Shown: positions 15,124 through 22,675, counted from the stretch's first letter. The stretch is 23,254 nt of DNA from CAZBGR01 sp964491535 (GCA_964491535.1 CAZBGR010000010.1:1-23254); one strand, 5' to 3'. A program made the numbers and translations. Notes: a model not told the origin generated them from the sequence alone.

Positions 15124-15585
15124 GTGAAAGAATTTGAATTTAATTATCAACAAGAAATAACCGTATTACTTAATGAATATCTTTCTAACATCGCCGTTTT
15201 AACTGTTAAATTATATAATTTTCATTGGAATATAGTAGGGCTTGATTTTTTTACCACTCATCAAAAATTAGAAGAATATTATCAAGAAACAACTGATATA
15301 TATGACGAAGTAGGGGAGCGGATTAAACAACTTGGAGGATTTCCGATAACATCATTAACAACTTATACTCAAATATCGCAAATAAAAGAGTTAGCAAGTA
15401 AAAATTATAAACAATCAGAAATAATAATGGTTTTAATTAATGATTTTAGTTATATGATTGAAATTACAAATTATATAATTAGGAGTGCTAATAAGGGATT
15501 AGATGAGGCTACAACAGCAATATTTAGCGAATATTTAGTTTTCTTTGAAAAACAATTATGGATGTTAAAAGCTCATTTAAATTAA
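15124..15585 (+). CDS. dps: Dps family ferritin-like protein
   Basis: Dodecameric iron-storing, DNA-protecting protein. The Dps signature KLYNFHWNIVGLDFFTTHQK and the ferroxidase ligands His 34, His 46, Asp 61 (IYDEV) and Glu 65 (GERI) are all present; length 153 aa is normal. The start is GTG 15124; no nearer ATG fits the family N-terminus. The ribosome site lies in the stem of the deoB terminator. No PerR-type box is evident in the 53-nt gap, and no clear own promoter, so it may depend on readthrough. Downstream a strong hairpin ends the transcript. Confidence 0.92.
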   Translation: MKEFEFNYQQEITVLLNEYLSNIAVLTVKLYNFHWNIVGLDFFTTHQKLEEYYQETTDIYDEVGERIKQLGGFPITSLTTYTQISQIKELASKNYKQSEIIMVLINDFSYMIEITNYIIRSANKGLDEATTAIFSEYLVFFEKQLWMLKAHLN

Positions 15586-15612
15586 AAAGAAGCTATTAGT
15601 TAGCTTCTTTAT
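15586..15612. terminator. Terminator of dps, also facing the lysine-rich microgene
   Basis: Perfect 10-bp stem AAAGAAGCTA (15586-15595) / TAGCTTCTTT (15601-15610), 5-nt loop, T-rich tail on the plus strand and A-rich stem base giving T's on the minus strand. It probably serves both the dps mRNA and the short minus-strand gene ending at 15617. Confidence 0.75.
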
Positions 15613-15616
15613 TTTG

Positions 15617-15688
15617 TTACTTTTTTTTAGCTGTTTTTTTTGGTTTTCCGCAAGCTTTTTTCTTCTTGTCAGGTTTTTTTACTGGCAT
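15617..15688 (-). CDS. Lysine-rich 23-aa peptide (unannotated microgene)
   Basis: Short ORF beginning MPVKKPDKKKKACGKPKK and ending TAKKK: 12 of 23 residues are Lys, with one Cys and three Pro. It has a near-perfect ribosome site, GAGGGAGGT (15696-15704), 7 nt before the ATG, and an extended -10 (TGTTAGAAT, 15707-15715) just upstream, plus the bidirectional hairpin after its stop. Those signals are stronger than expected by chance. The composition suggests a nucleic-acid-binding, H1-tail-like peptide, but poly-A DNA also yields Lys codons, so coding status rests on the ribosome site. No known family recognised. Confidence 0.6.
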   Translation of the reverse strand: MPVKKPDKKKKACGKPKKTAKKK

Positions 15689-15715
15689 AAACTTTACCTC
15701 CCTCTTATTCTAACA

Positions 15716-16012
15716 TAAATGCTAATAGAGAGACCCTATTATTAACTTAATTTTATATCATCCTTTTTAAAATAGCAATAGTTTTTTGTGAAAAGATTAT
15801 TTAAATATAGAGGTTTATTTAGAGAAGAGTAGTAGCTTGTTATAATAATTAAAAAAATGAATTTAGATAATCAATTTAAAGAAGTTAACATAATATAAAT
15901 TATAAGAAGTTACTTGTTTTCAAATAATAACTAATATTAATTATGTTTTGTAGCTGTTTTTAAAATTATCTATTCTATATTAAAGTTAAGGATAATTTAT
16001 AAATATACAAGT
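15716..16012. other. AT-rich intergenic stretch with no gene
   Basis: About 300 bases with no ORF having a usable ribosome site. A possible plus-strand extended -10 (TGTTATAAT at 15838-15846) has a poor -35 and leads only to a 13-codon ORF without a ribosome site. No hairpin or tRNA-like fold stands out. I see nothing else that can be supported. Confidence 0.6.
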
Positions 16013-16597
16013 TTAATGATAAAAGAAATTTTTCATAACGTTAAAAACGGATTTTTTTTGTTTAACATTAAAACCTTTTAATTTTATAGCTTTAGAAATA
16101 GATGAAAAAATATCGATAACAAGATAAATTAAAAAGAACAATGCTAATACATTAGCTATAGCAGTAGGAAAAAGAGTTAATGTTGTTATTGATGTTTCAA
16201 CGATAGGATGAATTATTTTAACCAATAGGATGCTTAATAAACCCCAACATAAGGAATAAAATAAGCATACTCTACCTTGAAAATTCAAAAAATTAAGCGA
16301 ATAATCCCACCATTTTCGTTTAAAAATTAGTTCTAATATCCAATGAACCAAATATTCCCAGATAGTCATTAACATAATCGAAAATATAAATAAGGATATA
16401 GTGTTTAGGTAAAAAGGAGCTATTAAAGTTAGTATGATAACTGCTCCAAAACCATAAATTCCTAAAAAGGGTCCAAACATAATTCCACGATGATTAATTT
16501 TTTTATTTAAAAGACCAATCATAATTACTTCAATTAACCATCCTAAAAAAGAATATATGATAAAATATAAAAAAATTTCATTTAAACTATAATTCAT
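16013..16597 (-). CDS. CmpB/DUF1113-type membrane protein
   Basis: Polytopic membrane protein, about six or seven hydrophobic segments, 194 aa. It matches the family named putative ABC-transporter type IV (PF06541, CmpB): IYSFLGWLIEV, NHRGIMFGPFLGIYGFGAV, WEYLVHWILELIFKRKWWDYS and NFQGRVCLFYSLCWG, the last being diagnostic. The in-frame GTG at 16609 lies within the ribosome site (AAAGGGTGG), so ATG 16597 is the better start. It lies 74 nt downstream of the transglutaminase-like gene in the same direction and may be cotranscribed. Function of the family is not established. Confidence 0.85.
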   Translation of the reverse strand: MNYSLNEIFLYFIIYSFLGWLIEVIMIGLLNKKINHRGIMFGPFLGIYGFGAVIILTLIAPFYLNTISLFIFSIMLMTIWEYLVHWILELIFKRKWWDYSLNFLNFQGRVCLFYSLCWGLLSILLVKIIHPIVETSITTLTLFPTAIANVLALFFLIYLVIDIFSSISKAIKLKGFNVKQKKSVFNVMKNFFYH

Positions 16598-16671
16598 TAC
16601 TACTACCACCCTTTTAGTTTTTTCCTATTTAATCATTTGTTTGATATGTTTTAAGATCCTATTTAATTCTT

Positions 16672-17952
16672 TTATGATTGATAGTTAAGAATAATATCAA
16701 TTATCAAATGATTATCTTCTTTATAATAACTTATATTTTTATCATTAAATTTAAAATTTATTTTTTTATTAGCTTCTCTAATGATGTTAAAAATATTTCT
16801 ATTAGTTAATAGTTCAGTAAATGTTTTATGGTATGCTTCTTCATTAGTAAACTTTATAGTTAAAAGTTGTTTGTTTTGTTTATTTAAGTTTATTATTTCT
16901 TCTAATATTTTGATATTAAGCTGCTTATTATAAGTATCAAATAAAAGGTTTTCTTTATAATAATAATTATTTTCTATACTATTAGCTTTTGGTAATGGAT
17001 AAAACATATCGGGTTGATGAGTTTTAAATATTTCCTCATCTTTAATATTGAAATAATGATAATTATTATAAAATTCAGATTCATTATTTTCTAAGCTAAA
17101 AGAAACATTAGCCCAAGTAGCATCTATATGATAGTATTGATTATTAATTTCAACCATATTCCAAGCATGTCCTGGATTACTTTGCTCATTTTTGATTATT
17201 TTTCCGGTAATATAGAGAGTATTAATTCCTATTTTATTCATTATATATTGAAAACTTTTAGCATAACCGGCACAGACGCCATGGTGATTTACTAATACAT
17301 TATACATATTTTGATTATCAATGACTGTTAAATCATAAGTAGTTTTAGAAGCAATATAATCATAAACATATTTTACTTTGTCATAATCGGTTGTCAATTT
17401 ATTAAGTTCAATAATAATAAAGTCAACAACTTTATCAATTTGGGCTTGTTTTTTGGAACGTTCTTCTTTATTGCTATTATATATTAATTCCAGTTTAATT
17501 ACCTTTTGAGAAACCTTATTAATATAATATTTTAAATTATTAACCCAAAAATGCTCTGGATTATCATTTAAAAAGGTGGTAAAGACTCTAGATAGACTTA
17601 TTTCATCTATTGGTTTAATAGAAAATGAGCTATTATGATTAAAAGAATTTTCAAAAATTATATCATATAATTCTTTTTCTTGTTCATTTAAATAATTTTT
17701 AACGTATTGATAATTGTTTAAAACCTTATTTTGGTTATCTATTAATAAATTATTATCCTTTTCTAGTTTATGATTGTTTTTTATTTCTTGATTAGTGGTA
17801 TCAAGAATTAATTCTTTTTCAATAATATATTTATTATTGAAAAAGAATAATCTTTGTTGATATTGATTAAATTGTTGATAATAAATGAAAATTACTAAAA
17901 AGAACAATAATAAGGAAATTAAGTTAATAATTTTTAAATAAGGTCTTTTCAT
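16672..17952 (-). CDS. Membrane-anchored transglutaminase-like protein
   Basis: 426-aa protein with an N-terminal membrane anchor (about residues 9-25), a coiled-coil-prone Asn/Glu/Lys-rich region (40-190) and a transglutaminase-like cysteine-protease fold. The triad is visible: Cys 227 (GVCAGYAKSFQYIM), His 262 (PGHAWNMV) and Asp 277 (YYHIDATW), preceded by KVKYVYDYIASKTTYD. The domain is expected outside the cell. Bacterial members act as peptidases or wall/protein crosslinkers; no substrate can be named. Ribosome site AGGACGGAG is good; a 7-bp inverted repeat (17966-17982) overlaps it. Upstream is the HTH gene in the same direction. Confidence 0.87.
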   Translation of the reverse strand: MKRPYLKIINLISLLLFFLVIFIYYQQFNQYQQRLFFFNNKYIIEKELILDTTNQEIKNNHKLEKDNNLLIDNQNKVLNNYQYVKNYLNEQEKELYDIIFENSFNHNSSFSIKPIDEISLSRVFTTFLNDNPEHFWVNNLKYYINKVSQKVIKLELIYNSNKEERSKKQAQIDKVVDFIIIELNKLTTDYDKVKYVYDYIASKTTYDLTVIDNQNMYNVLVNHHGVCAGYAKSFQYIMNKIGINTLYITGKIIKNEQSNPGHAWNMVEINNQYYHIDATWANVSFSLENNESEFYNNYHYFNIKDEEIFKTHQPDMFYPLPKANSIENNYYYKENLLFDTYNKQLNIKILEEIINLNKQNKQLLTIKFTNEEAYHKTFTELLTNRNIFNIIREANKKINFKFNDKNISYYKEDNHLIIDIILNYQS

Positions 17953-18029
17953 TTAATTCGCTCCGTCCTTTATTTTAAAGGATAAATTGTCATCAATTAA
18001 AAAAAGTTAAAAAAATTTTCAAAAAAGGC

Positions 18030-18059
18030 TTGACAAAGTTATTATTAGTATGCTAAAAT
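18030..18059 (+). promoter_or_regulatory. Near-consensus promoter of a micro-transcript
   Basis: Perfect TTGACA (18030-18035), 18-nt spacer, TAAAAT (18054-18059) with TG at 18051-18052. It points away from the transglutaminase-like gene and toward the 3' end of the HTH gene. Start expected at about 18066. Confidence 0.6.
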
Positions 18060-18065
18060 TAATTT

Positions 18066-18101
18066 ACCAATCAAACGGCACCGTTTGGTTGGTCTTTTTT
18101 T
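18066..18101 (+). terminator. Strong hairpin plus T-run directly at the predicted start
   Basis: ACCAATCAAACG (18066-18077) pairs with CGTTTGGTTGGT (18082-18093), 12 bp with one wobble and a GCAC loop, then CTTTTTTT. The polarity is plus strand, though both neighbouring genes are on the minus strand. With the promoter at 18030-18059 it would give an RNA of only about 35-40 nt consisting of the hairpin itself. It could instead be a dyad operator for the adjacent HTH protein. Confidence 0.6.
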
Positions 18102-18112
18102 ATTTATTTTAG

Positions 18113-18889
18113 TTATGAAACTTTTCTTCTTGATTCAATTTCAGCCATTTTAGCTAATACTTCACTAGCGTTATTAGTATTTAATTCAGCATAGCCTAAT
18201 TCCTTTAAGGCTTGAGCTTTAGTAATTGTTAATTCTTGAGTTCTATTTAACTTATCTTCTTTTTTATGTTCAATAACTGTTACAAATCTTTTATGGGCTT
18301 CAGCTATTTTACTTTTTGATGCTCCCCCATTATAAAATAAAGTCATCGCTTGAAACATAATTCCTTCAAAGGTAATTTGTTCTTCTTCATTAAAAACAAA
18401 TTCATTTGGTAAGACAAATCCATTAGCTTTAGCAAAATAAGCTAAAACATACTTTAATTCAGGAATATCTTCTAATAATTGTAAAAAGTAGTATAAATAG
18501 CGATAAGCTATAGCCATAGTGCCTGTTTTATCATCAGCTATTTGTTCTTTTAAAAGATCAATAATATCAATTACTACTTGTTGACATTTGCGATTTAAAT
18601 CTTTTAAATCATAAGCTGATAAATCTTTTCTAAAAGTAGCAAATTCATTGTTAGTTAAAATATTTTCTACTTTTATTATATAATCACTAGTAATTTTAAT
18701 AAGTTTTAATTCATCAGATGAATTGATGCTTAATAACATAAACATCCTCATTTTTTTATCTTTTGGCCATTCATCTAAATTTTTCATTTCTAAATAATTA
18801 TAGACCATTTGTCTAGAAACCCCTAAATATTTAGCTAATTTTACTTTGGAAATGCCTAATTCTTTTAATATTTCACTTAATATTTTCAT
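18113..18889 (-). CDS. HTH-domain transcriptional regulator, unknown family
   Basis: 258 aa. The N-terminal helix-turn-helix (LKELGISKVKLAKYLGVSRQMVYNYL, about residues 8-33) is clear: a DNA-binding, XRE-like arrangement. The remaining ~200 residues are helical and charged, with no ligand domain I recognise; it may mediate dimerisation or sensing. Strong GGAGG before the ATG and an own near-consensus promoter (18906-18933). It is separated from the transglutaminase-like gene downstream by 160 nt holding the plus-strand promoter/hairpin, a possible regulatory target. Regulatory role is inferred from the HTH only. Confidence 0.8.
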   Translation of the reverse strand: MKILSEILKELGISKVKLAKYLGVSRQMVYNYLEMKNLDEWPKDKKMRMFMLLSINSSDELKLIKITSDYIIKVENILTNNEFATFRKDLSAYDLKDLNRKCQQVVIDIIDLLKEQIADDKTGTMAIAYRYLYYFLQLLEDIPELKYVLAYFAKANGFVLPNEFVFNEEEQITFEGIMFQAMTLFYNGGASKSKIAEAHKRFVTVIEHKKEDKLNRTQELTITKAQALKELGYAELNTNNASEVLAKMAEIESRRKVS

Positions 18890-18905
18890 CTAAACCTCCA
18901 TTAAT

Positions 18906-18933
18906 ATTTTATCATAGAAATGTCAATTGTCAA
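18906..18933 (-). promoter_or_regulatory. Promoter of the HTH gene with doubled TTGACA
   Basis: Minus strand: TTGACA, 16-nt spacer, TAAAAT with TG one base before it. A second TTGACA directly follows the first (TTGACAATTGACA), a short direct repeat over the -35 that could be an operator. Confidence 0.7.
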
Positions 18934-18975
18934 GTGTAAAATAACCGACAAATAAGGGTTGGAGGATGTAAATTA

Positions 18976-20079
18976 TTAGAGATACCATAATTTTTGATTG
19001 TTTTTTCTTACTTCCATGATAGTGCCTCCGCCTAAACATTGGTCATTTAAATAAAAGACACAAGCTTGTCCAGGAGTTATGGCTCGTTGCTGATTATAAT
19101 TAACTTTTATCTTATTATCATTTAAAACAGTTATTTTGATTGCTACATCCGCTTGGCGATATCTAAATTTTGCTTGACACTTTAAGGGGTAATTTTTAAT
19201 TAACCAATTAACATTTTCAATGATTGCTTCATCACTATTTAGATATTCATTATCTTTACCATAAGCGACATATAAAATGTTTTTAGTAATATCTTTGCCT
19301 ACTACATATAATTTATCCTTACTACCCCCTATTTTTAAACCTTTCCGTTGTCCAATTGTATAATACATTAAACCATCGTGAGTTCCTAAAACTTTGTTTT
19401 TTTCAATATCAATAATTTTTCCGGGTTGTTTTGGGAAATAATTACTTAAAAAGGCTCTAAAGTTGCGTTCTCCAATAAAACATATCCCCGTTGACCCTTT
19501 TTTATAAGCGATTTTTAAATTTATCTTGCTCATTATTGCTCGTACTTCTTTTTTAGTTAAATCCCCAATAGGAAAAATAACATTTTCTAGTTGTTTATTA
19601 GTAAGTTGCGATAAAAAATAAGTTTGGTCCTTGAATAAATCTACGGCTCTTAATAATTTCCCATCTTTTATTCTCGCATAATGGCCTGTTGCAATATAAT
19701 CAGCCCCTAGCTTTTTAGCTTCTTTGATAAAAAGATCAAATTTAATATATTTATTACAAACTATATCCGGATTAGGAGTTCTTCCTTTTTTTAATTCTTT
19801 TAAAAAGTAACTAAAAACATAATCCCAATATTCTTTGATAAATTCTACTCTATAAACTTGAATATTTAATAACTCCCCTACTTTTAAAGCATCATTATAA
19901 TCCATTTCTTCAGTACATATTTTGGATGTCAAATTAGGGTTACCTAAAATATCATTATTTAATGAGGCATCCCAATTACGCATAAATAAACCAATCACTT
20001 TATATCCTTGTTCTTTTAATAGATAAGCAGCTACGGCTGAATCTACTCCCCCACTTAGGGCTATGACTACTGTTTTCAT
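18976..20079 (-). CDS. mnmA: tRNA 2-thiouridylase MnmA
   Basis: ATP-dependent thiolase making 2-thiouridine at the wobble position of Lys, Glu and Gln tRNAs. PP-loop SGGVDS (9-14), catalytic Cys 108 in NPDIVC and Cys 200 in GSTGICFIGERNF, and the C-terminal beta domain (AITPGQACVFY) are present; 367 aa is typical. The frame stays open 22 codons further upstream, but that segment covers the promoter; AGAAGGG lies correctly before ATG 20079. Confidence 0.95.
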   Translation of the reverse strand: MKTVVIALSGGVDSAVAAYLLKEQGYKVIGLFMRNWDASLNNDILGNPNLTSKICTEEMDYNDALKVGELLNIQVYRVEFIKEYWDYVFSYFLKELKKGRTPNPDIVCNKYIKFDLFIKEAKKLGADYIATGHYARIKDGKLLRAVDLFKDQTYFLSQLTNKQLENVIFPIGDLTKKEVRAIMSKINLKIAYKKGSTGICFIGERNFRAFLSNYFPKQPGKIIDIEKNKVLGTHDGLMYYTIGQRKGLKIGGSKDKLYVVGKDITKNILYVAYGKDNEYLNSDEAIIENVNWLIKNYPLKCQAKFRYRQADVAIKITVLNDNKIKVNYNQQRAITPGQACVFYLNDQCLGGGTIMEVRKNNQKLWYL

Positions 20080-20116
20080 AATTTTCCCTTCTAAGTTTGT
20101 TTTTTTATCTTCTTTT

Positions 20117-20145
20117 ATTATATATGAAAAATTAAGATAGAACAA
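20117..20145 (-). promoter_or_regulatory. mnmA promoter
   Basis: Minus strand: TTGTTC, 17-nt spacer, perfect TATAAT. It lies between spoIIM and mnmA, so mnmA has its own vegetative promoter. Confidence 0.7.
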
Positions 20146-20183
20146 TAAAATTTTAATCGTCTCTTTTTTATATTTTCTTTAAA

Positions 20184-20813
20184 TTATTTAACTAACATTA
20201 AAAATAACTTTATTAAATAAGGTGATAAAAAAACTTCAATTAAAGAGGCTATAATCATAATTATAAGGCTAATTAACAAAATTAAGCTATATTTATTAAT
20301 AGTGTATTTAAAATTAATGCTTTTCTTTTGTATAATTGAAAAGAAGAGATCAAAGGCTAAATAAAGAGCATAACAACTAATAATAATTATGATAAAGGAA
20401 GAGATAATTAAATGAGGGAAAATATAGCTAAAAGCTCCAATTAAACCAATTAATTTATAAGTTGCAATAATAGCTGCTATTGAAAAACCAATAATAAAGC
20501 CTTTAATAAAAACAATAAAAATAATAATAGGGATTCCAATAATAGAAATACCTAATAACCAAATTAAAATAATATATATTATATTAGTAGCTAAACTATT
20601 TTTTAGAGCTTGAAGATAATTTATTTTGTTTAATTTAATTTGATTAAAGAAAGAAGTTAGTTGTTTAGTTACCATTAGTTTATCATCTTCTGTTAAAAGA
20701 GTAATAAAAAAGGAACCAAAAATAAGTCCGATTAATAAAATGACAATTAAAAATATATACATTTTTTTACTTTTAATAATATGAAATTTTAATTTAGCTG
20801 ATAACTTGGCCAT
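20184..20813 (-). CDS. spoIIM: SpoIIM, stage II sporulation protein M
   Basis: Membrane scaffold of the SpoIID-SpoIIM-SpoIIP engulfment complex (SpoIIM/DUF95 family). Five hydrophobic segments after a basic N-terminus; the family core LLGISIIGIPIIIFIVFIKG, then FSIAAI and FSYIFPHLIISS, and the C-terminal IEVFLSPYLIKL. Length 209 aa is as usual. Ribosome site GAGGTGAAAAG is good. It lies upstream of mnmA in the same direction. Because the wider SpoIIM/DUF95 family includes non-sporulation members, the call leans on spoIIP, gpr and yqfCD being in the same window. Confidence 0.88.
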   Translation of the reverse strand: MAKLSAKLKFHIIKSKKMYIFLIVILLIGLIFGSFFITLLTEDDKLMVTKQLTSFFNQIKLNKINYLQALKNSLATNIIYIILIWLLGISIIGIPIIIFIVFIKGFIIGFSIAAIIATYKLIGLIGAFSYIFPHLIISSFIIIIISCYALYLAFDLFFSIIQKKSINFKYTINKYSLILLISLIIMIIASLIEVFLSPYLIKLFLMLVK

Positions 20814-20823
20814 CTTTTCACCT

Positions 20824-20864
20824 CAATATATCATATTAAAATATTTTTAAAATATGATATATTG
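20824..20864. repeat. 14-bp perfect inverted repeat upstream of spoIIM
   Basis: CAATATATCATATT (20824-20837) and its exact complement (20851-20864) flank 13 AT bases. It lies between the divergent spoIIM and DUF4044-like genes, and its right arm overlaps the -35 of the latter. On the minus strand TCATATT within it resembles a SigE -35. It could be an operator or a hairpin in the spoIIM leader. Confidence 0.6.
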
Positions 20865-20890
20865 AAAATTGATTTTAATCATGTTATAAT
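20862..20890 (+). promoter_or_regulatory. Promoter of the 33-codon membrane peptide gene
   Basis: TTGAAA (20862-20867), 17-nt spacer, perfect TATAAT (20885-20890), TG one base before the -10. Among the strongest SigA-type sites in the window. Confidence 0.8.
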
Positions 20891-20913
20891 TTGATTGAAA
20901 TAGAGGGAAAAGG

Positions 20914-21015
20914 ATGAAAAAGAAGTTAAAGAGAATAATTGTTTGGTTAGCTTTTTTAGGATTTTCAATGGGTATTATTGCTTCATTAGTTTGGCCCTTA
21001 TTGCAAGGATTATAG
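20914..21015 (+). CDS. DUF4044-like single-pass membrane peptide, 33 aa
   Basis: Starts MKKKLKRIIVWLAFLGFSMG and ends WPLLQGL: a basic N-terminus and one membrane helix. This resembles the DUF4044 family of ~35-aa membrane peptides (KKK--K-I-VWLM----GGI pattern), which has no known function. AGAGGGAAAAGG gives a good ribosome site and a near-consensus promoter stands 24 nt upstream. Its last codons overlap the stop of the converging holA gene by 6 nt. Confidence 0.78.
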   Translation: MKKKLKRIIVWLAFLGFSMGIIASLVWPLLQGL

Positions 21016-21963
21016 TTGAAGCAAAAATAATTCTAAGCCTAGATATTTATTTATTTTACCACTTTTAATGTCAATATCTAAATCAGCTAATTTTTCAAGA
21101 TAAGTTAATAAGATTGGTTCTTTGAAATTCGTTTTAGCGGCTAATTTTATTCGATAAGGATGAATTCCTAATTGGAAAGCAATTGCTTGATCATTTAAGC
21201 CTTGCTTTTTTAATTTTTTTGTTTGGTATATTAATCTAAATTGATTAGCTAGTGTTACAATTATTTTAATGGGTTCTTCATTAATTAATAAAAGGTTTTG
21301 ATAAAAGTCAAAAGTTTTTTTAATATCTTTTTCCATAACAGCTTCAATAAGCTCAAAAATACTATCAATCATTGGTTTTGATACTAAATCTTTTATATCT
21401 TGATTAGTAATTATCAAATCATCTATTTTATAAGTCATTAATTTATAACTTTCTTGGTAAATAAGCTCTAAATTATCATTTGTTCGATTAATTAATAAAT
21501 TTAATGCTAAATTATCTATTTTATATTTATTTAAAGTAAATAAATTTTTAGCAAACTTATATAAATCATTACCTTTTAGTTTTTTAAATTCTTTAACAAT
21601 AGCTTTTTCTCTTAAGGTTTTGACTATTTTTTTTCGTTCATCTAATTTATCATTAACTATAAAAATAATAATATGTTCTTTAGTAACCTTTGGTAATTCT
21701 TTTATAAATACATGAGCATCAAAATCTGTTTTTACTCTTGAAGTTGTTAAGAAAAAAGCATTATCACAAATAATTACTTTTTTATCATTAAATAAAGAAA
21801 TAGTAGTTAAATCATTAAATAATTCATCTAAATTAGTATTTAACATATCATAAGTTGATACTTTATATTCAGTATTATTTTTAATAAATTGATGAATTAG
21901 TTTATTTTTAGTTTCATTGATTAAAAAGCTTTCTTCTCCATATAAAAGATATAAATTATTCAT
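21010..21963 (-). CDS. holA: DNA polymerase III delta subunit
   Basis: Clamp-loader subunit that opens the beta ring. N-terminal NNLYLLYGEESFLINETKN is diagnostic; the AAA+-like domain lacks a Walker A motif as expected for delta; the C-terminal part contains the collar domain (ALTLANQFRLIYQ-type stretch, here VTLANQFRLIYQTKKLKKQG, and LGIHPYRIKLAAK). Length 317 aa is slightly short. It begins 3 nt after the UPF0316 gene, with AAAGG as ribosome site, so both share a transcript. comEC-holA neighbourhood is as in Bacillus, with the UPF0316 gene inserted. Confidence 0.93.
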   Translation of the reverse strand: MNNLYLLYGEESFLINETKNKLIHQFIKNNTEYKVSTYDMLNTNLDELFNDLTTISLFNDKKVIICDNAFFLTTSRVKTDFDAHVFIKELPKVTKEHIIIFIVNDKLDERKKIVKTLREKAIVKEFKKLKGNDLYKFAKNLFTLNKYKIDNLALNLLINRTNDNLELIYQESYKLMTYKIDDLIITNQDIKDLVSKPMIDSIFELIEAVMEKDIKKTFDFYQNLLLINEEPIKIIVTLANQFRLIYQTKKLKKQGLNDQAIAFQLGIHPYRIKLAAKTNFKEPILLTYLEKLADLDIDIKSGKINKYLGLELFLLQL

Positions 21964-21966
21964 CCT

Positions 21967-22491
21967 TTACCTTCTTACCTCATTATGAAAATAGCCCCCT
22001 AAGGTTTGTTTAATATCAGAAATAATTACAAAGGAATCAGGAGCTGTATCTTTGATAACTTTTTTGGCTATGGCAATTTTTTTGCGATTAACTTCAATTA
22101 TTAACATTAAATTATCTTTATCTTTGCCTTGAACAACGATAGTTGATACAGCAAAACCATTGTCTCTTAAAGTTTTAACTAAATCATAACGTTCTCCTTT
22201 TGTTATAATTTGAATAGAAGCATTACCAATCGCCATTTTTTCTTCTAACCAAGCTCCTGTATAAGTACCTATGGCAAAACCACCTGCATAAGCCATCGCT
22301 ATCCAAAAGCTACCTTCATCTGTAGTTAAAGCTCGTCTAACAATTAAAAACCACACTAAAACCTCAACAAAACCAATTAAAGCTCCAATCGATTTCTTTT
22401 CTCTAATAATTAAAACAGTTCTAATAGTTCCTAGTGATACATCAATAATTCTAACGAATATTATCAAAAAAAGATTGATAATAAAATTCAT
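21967..22491 (-). CDS. UPF0316 membrane protein (YebE-like, DUF5698 + DUF2179)
   Basis: 174 aa. Three membrane segments (about 3-20, 36-52, 63-80) form the N-terminal domain with RIIDVSLGTIRTVLIIREKK, followed by a cytoplasmic DUF2179 domain (about 90-170; IQIITKGERYDLVKTLRDNGFAVS, KVIKDTAPDSFVIISD). Both are typical of the UPF0316 family, which has no assigned function. GGAGATG ribosome site and an own promoter. Confidence 0.93.
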   Translation of the reverse strand: MNFIINLFLIIFVRIIDVSLGTIRTVLIIREKKSIGALIGFVEVLVWFLIVRRALTTDEGSFWIAMAYAGGFAIGTYTGAWLEEKMAIGNASIQIITKGERYDLVKTLRDNGFAVSTIVVQGKDKDNLMLIIEVNRKKIAIAKKVIKDTAPDSFVIISDIKQTLGGYFHNEVRR

Positions 22492-22544
22492 AAGGTCATC
22501 TCCTTTTTTATATTTTTAAGGTGTATGTAATTTAACTCACTTAC

Positions 22545-22573
22545 ATTATACCCTTTTTAATCAATCTTTTCAA
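22545..22573 (-). promoter_or_regulatory. Promoter of the UPF0316-holA unit
   Basis: Minus strand: TTGAAA, 17-nt spacer, TATAAT. The short inverted repeat TGTAA/TTACA (22525-22544) lies just downstream of the -10 and might bind a regulator. Confidence 0.75.
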
Positions 22574-22613
22574 TTTATATTGAGTAGTTTATTTTGTTAA
22601 GTTTTTTATAATG

Positions 22614-22637
22614 AAGGAAGCCTATTTAGGCTTCCTT
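22614..22637. terminator. Hairpin after comEC
   Basis: AAGGAAGCCTA (22614-22624) pairs with TAGGCTTCCTT (22627-22637), 11 bp. The tail is T-poor on both strands, so it may act as a weak terminator or as a transcript end-protecting hairpin. A second small hairpin ACACTA/TAGTGT (22649-22665) lies between it and the comEC stop. Confidence 0.5.
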
Positions 22638-22675
22638 AATCTATATAAACACTAATGCATAGTGTCTACCCTATC

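Noticed and set aside
15838..15898. Possible promoter and 13-codon ORF on the plus strand in the 15.7-16.0 kb gap
   Set aside because: Weak -35, no ribosome site and no conserved-looking product.
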